Below are positions 62,714-64,000 of a stretch of 64,000 bases of DNA, piece by piece. Source of the DNA: Paraburkholderia unamae (GTDB lineage: Bacteria; Pseudomonadota; Gammaproteobacteria; Burkholderiales; Burkholderiaceae); assembly GCF_003268775.1 (NCBI RefSeq), contig NZ_QLSU01000016.1, positions 1 to 64,000 of the forward strand, in the 5' to 3' direction. The stretch's first letter is position 1. Each line of letters opens with the position of its first letter. The translations under genes and the position numbers were made by a program. The notes under the pieces are model-generated. The model searched no databases. It was not told the DNA's origin and saw only the letters and a program-made list of their open reading frames with translations.

Positions 62714-64000
62714 TCAGTGATCGCCCCCCTTCCCCTGGATCAACGCCTCGGGGTGACGTTCGAGATAATCGGAAAGTGCGTTCAAGCCAGCAAGCGTGCG
62801 TCGCAACTCGGTCAACGCCTGCCCTACGTCACTCTGCAATGGCGAACCCTGGTCAAGAATCTCCTTTGCCGCGCGAAACGCCCGCTGCGCCGATTCAAGT
62901 GTCGAGTGCGCCGCAGGAACGACTTCCGCATCGAGCCGCGCAAACAATGCGTTCGACTGCTGGAGCGTCGCGTCCAGATTGCTCCCAATCTGATTGATCG
63001 GCATCTGGTCGAGTCGGTGCACGATGGTCGACAACTGCTCCTGAAGTTCCTCAAGCGAGTTGGACAAGGTCGGCAATTCGACAGACGAGCGATCCGTATC
63101 GATGTGGGCCGGGGGTGCGTGCGGAAATACGTCGAGCGCGATGTACTTCTGGCCAGTCAGGAGACTTCCGGTGCGCACCTGTGCGCGTAGTCCCTGGACC
63201 ACGAGATCGCGTAGCAACACCTTGCCTGCTGCTCCCGCGCCATCTCCCAATGCATTGCGATAGCTTTGCCCGAGCCTTGAGGGATAAAGGCTCAGCGTGA
63301 CCAGCATGTCAAAATGCTCGCTCGTGGGTTTGAGGTCGATATCAACGGCTGTGACCGTACCCAATACGACACCCCGAAATTCGACTGGCGCCCCAACCGA
63401 CAAACCTCGCACCGACTGCGCGAAGCGCATCTGGACCACGGCAGGCGGCCCGTAGTTCGCCCGCATGGCGTCTGCCCGGCTACCTGCGAGCGGAAAGTCA
63501 TTGGCGTTCGCGTTCGCGTTCGCGTTCGCCTCGGCACGGACGTTCCCATGCGACGTGTCGAACGCCACGCCGCCCTCAAGCAGCGCCGCGGACGGCGGCG
63601 AGTCCAGCCTCATGCCGGCGGAGTCACGTGTGAACTCGACACCGCTCGACTGCCACCATCGAGTGCTGGAAGCGACCAGGCGATCAAAAGGCTTACGTAC
63701 AAACACGCCGATGCGAACGTTGCCGCCATTGCGCTCCAGCGAATAACCGAGAACCTGCCCGACCTGCGCGCCGCGAAAATAAACGGGTGAGCCGGCATGC
63801 AAAGACCCGAGCGAAGCGGCACGAAGGACGAAACGCGCGCCTTCCTCCTCGCCGGTCATCACGGGCGGCATATCCAGGCCGGTGAATGCATGACAGGCTC
63901 GAATCGAATAGCGGTCGATATCGACGTCGATCCAGGTACCGGTGACAGCGGTCATGAGCCCCGAAATGTCTCTCACGTCAATGCGCGGGCGCACCACCCA
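62714..64000 (-). CDS. pqiB: PqiB-like MCE family protein (5' partial)
   Basis: 428 codons to the window end; the N-terminal TM helix and first MCE domain lie outside. Two further MCE domains (AGSPVYFRGAQVGQVLG; GLSVGAPVEFRGVVLGTVTA) and the C-terminal needle helix (NALFARLDAEVVPAAHSTLE) are present. It is about half identical by eye to the pqiB at 23780. A run of Ala-Asn pairs (EANANANANAND) sits between the domains. pqiC does not follow; the next sequence is a CN-hydrolase remnant, so the downstream partner was lost or lies elsewhere. Confidence 0.88.
   Translation of the reverse strand, partial: WVVRPRIDVRDISGLMTAVTGTWIDVDIDRYSIRACHAFTGLDMPPVMTGEEEGARFVLRAASLGSLHAGSPVYFRGAQVGQVLGYSLERNGGNVRIGVFVRKPFDRLVASSTRWWQSSGVEFTRDSAGMRLDSPPSAALLEGGVAFDTSHGNVRAEANANANANANDFPLAGSRADAMRANYGPPAVVQMRFAQSVRGLSVGAPVEFRGVVLGTVTAVDIDLKPTSEHFDMLVTLSLYPSRLGQSYRNALGDGAGAAGKVLLRDLVVQGLRAQVRTGSLLTGQKYIALDVFPHAPPAHIDTDRSSVELPTLSNSLEELQEQLSTIVHRLDQMPINQIGSNLDATLQQSNALFARLDAEVVPAAHSTLESAQRAFRAAKEILDQGSPLQSDVGQALTELRRTLAGLNALSDYLERHPEALIQGKGGDH
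63504..63527. repeat. In-frame hexanucleotide repeat, four units
   Basis: Four copies of GCGTTC on the plus strand, encoding Ala-Asn repeats on the minus strand in a linker of the PqiB-like protein. Length changes here would not shift the frame. Confidence 0.9.

Overview
The window looks like part of a chromosome or megaplasmid from a Burkholderiaceae bacterium of the Paraburkholderia/Caballeronia type. The basis is high GC with strongly GC-biased third codon positions, C-terminal-Phe trimeric porins, a DUF4148 protein, several aromatic or organic acid permeases, two Pqi/MCE loci and many GntR, LysR, TetR and XRE regulators. No rRNA, tRNA, CRISPR array, replication origin or intact mobile element was seen. 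All names come from reading motifs by eye; no database search was possible.

Layout. 0-3 kb: the tail of a porin, a DUF4148 exported protein and a chemoreceptor. 3.2-15.8 kb: a probable hydroxy-acid or sugar-acid catabolic region holding a cupin / Ldh2-type dehydrogenase / ABM monooxygenase / aldehyde dehydrogenase operon, an ACS-type MFS permease, a GntR regulator with two winged-helix domains, a beta-propeller lactonase and a 2-hydroxycarboxylate transporter. Three copies of a 24-bp imperfect palindrome (3270, 11848, 13003) tie most of these genes to the GntR protein. An orphan histidine kinase and a Ser/Thr kinase lie inside this region. 16.4-22.4 kb: a polar amino acid ABC transporter operon with two prephenate-dehydratase-like proteins, a GNAT and an XRE-cupin regulator. 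22.5-31.8 kb: an envelope module with a DUF3313 lipoprotein, PqiB, PqiC, a small ORF and PqiA; two tandem TetR repressors; a second DUF3313 lipoprotein; and small membrane and lipoproteins. Five copies of an AAACCGNCNNGACG operator precede the two DUF3313 genes. A decayed pqiB fragment lies beside the first locus.

32.3-38.4 kb: an orphan OmpR-type regulator, a ClC channel, glutaryl-CoA dehydrogenase and a LysR regulator. 38.5-50.5 kb: a single-strand catabolic cluster (MFS, porin, flavin reductase, acyl-CoA-dehydrogenase-fold monooxygenase, esterase, four-module VOC protein, FAH-family enzyme, enoyl-CoA hydratase, acyl-CoA ligase and Baeyer-Villiger monooxygenase). It is probably for an aromatic or cyclic ketone-type substrate that cannot be named from sequence. 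50.5-54 kb is a decaying region with two frameshifted genes and a transposase remnant broken by a heptanucleotide repeat expansion. 54-64 kb: two small hypothetical proteins, an MDR reductase, an MmyB-like XRE regulator, an LRR-kinase fusion, an Ada-AraC-AlkA protein overlapping an Ogt methyltransferase, a large unidentified protein with kinase-like motifs, two gene remnants, and a second PqiB gene running off the end.

The best candidates for something new are the double-winged-helix GntR regulon with its long palindromic operator, the TetR-operator network joining two DUF3313 loci to Pqi, and the pair of prephenate-dehydratase-like proteins in an amino acid ABC transporter locus.
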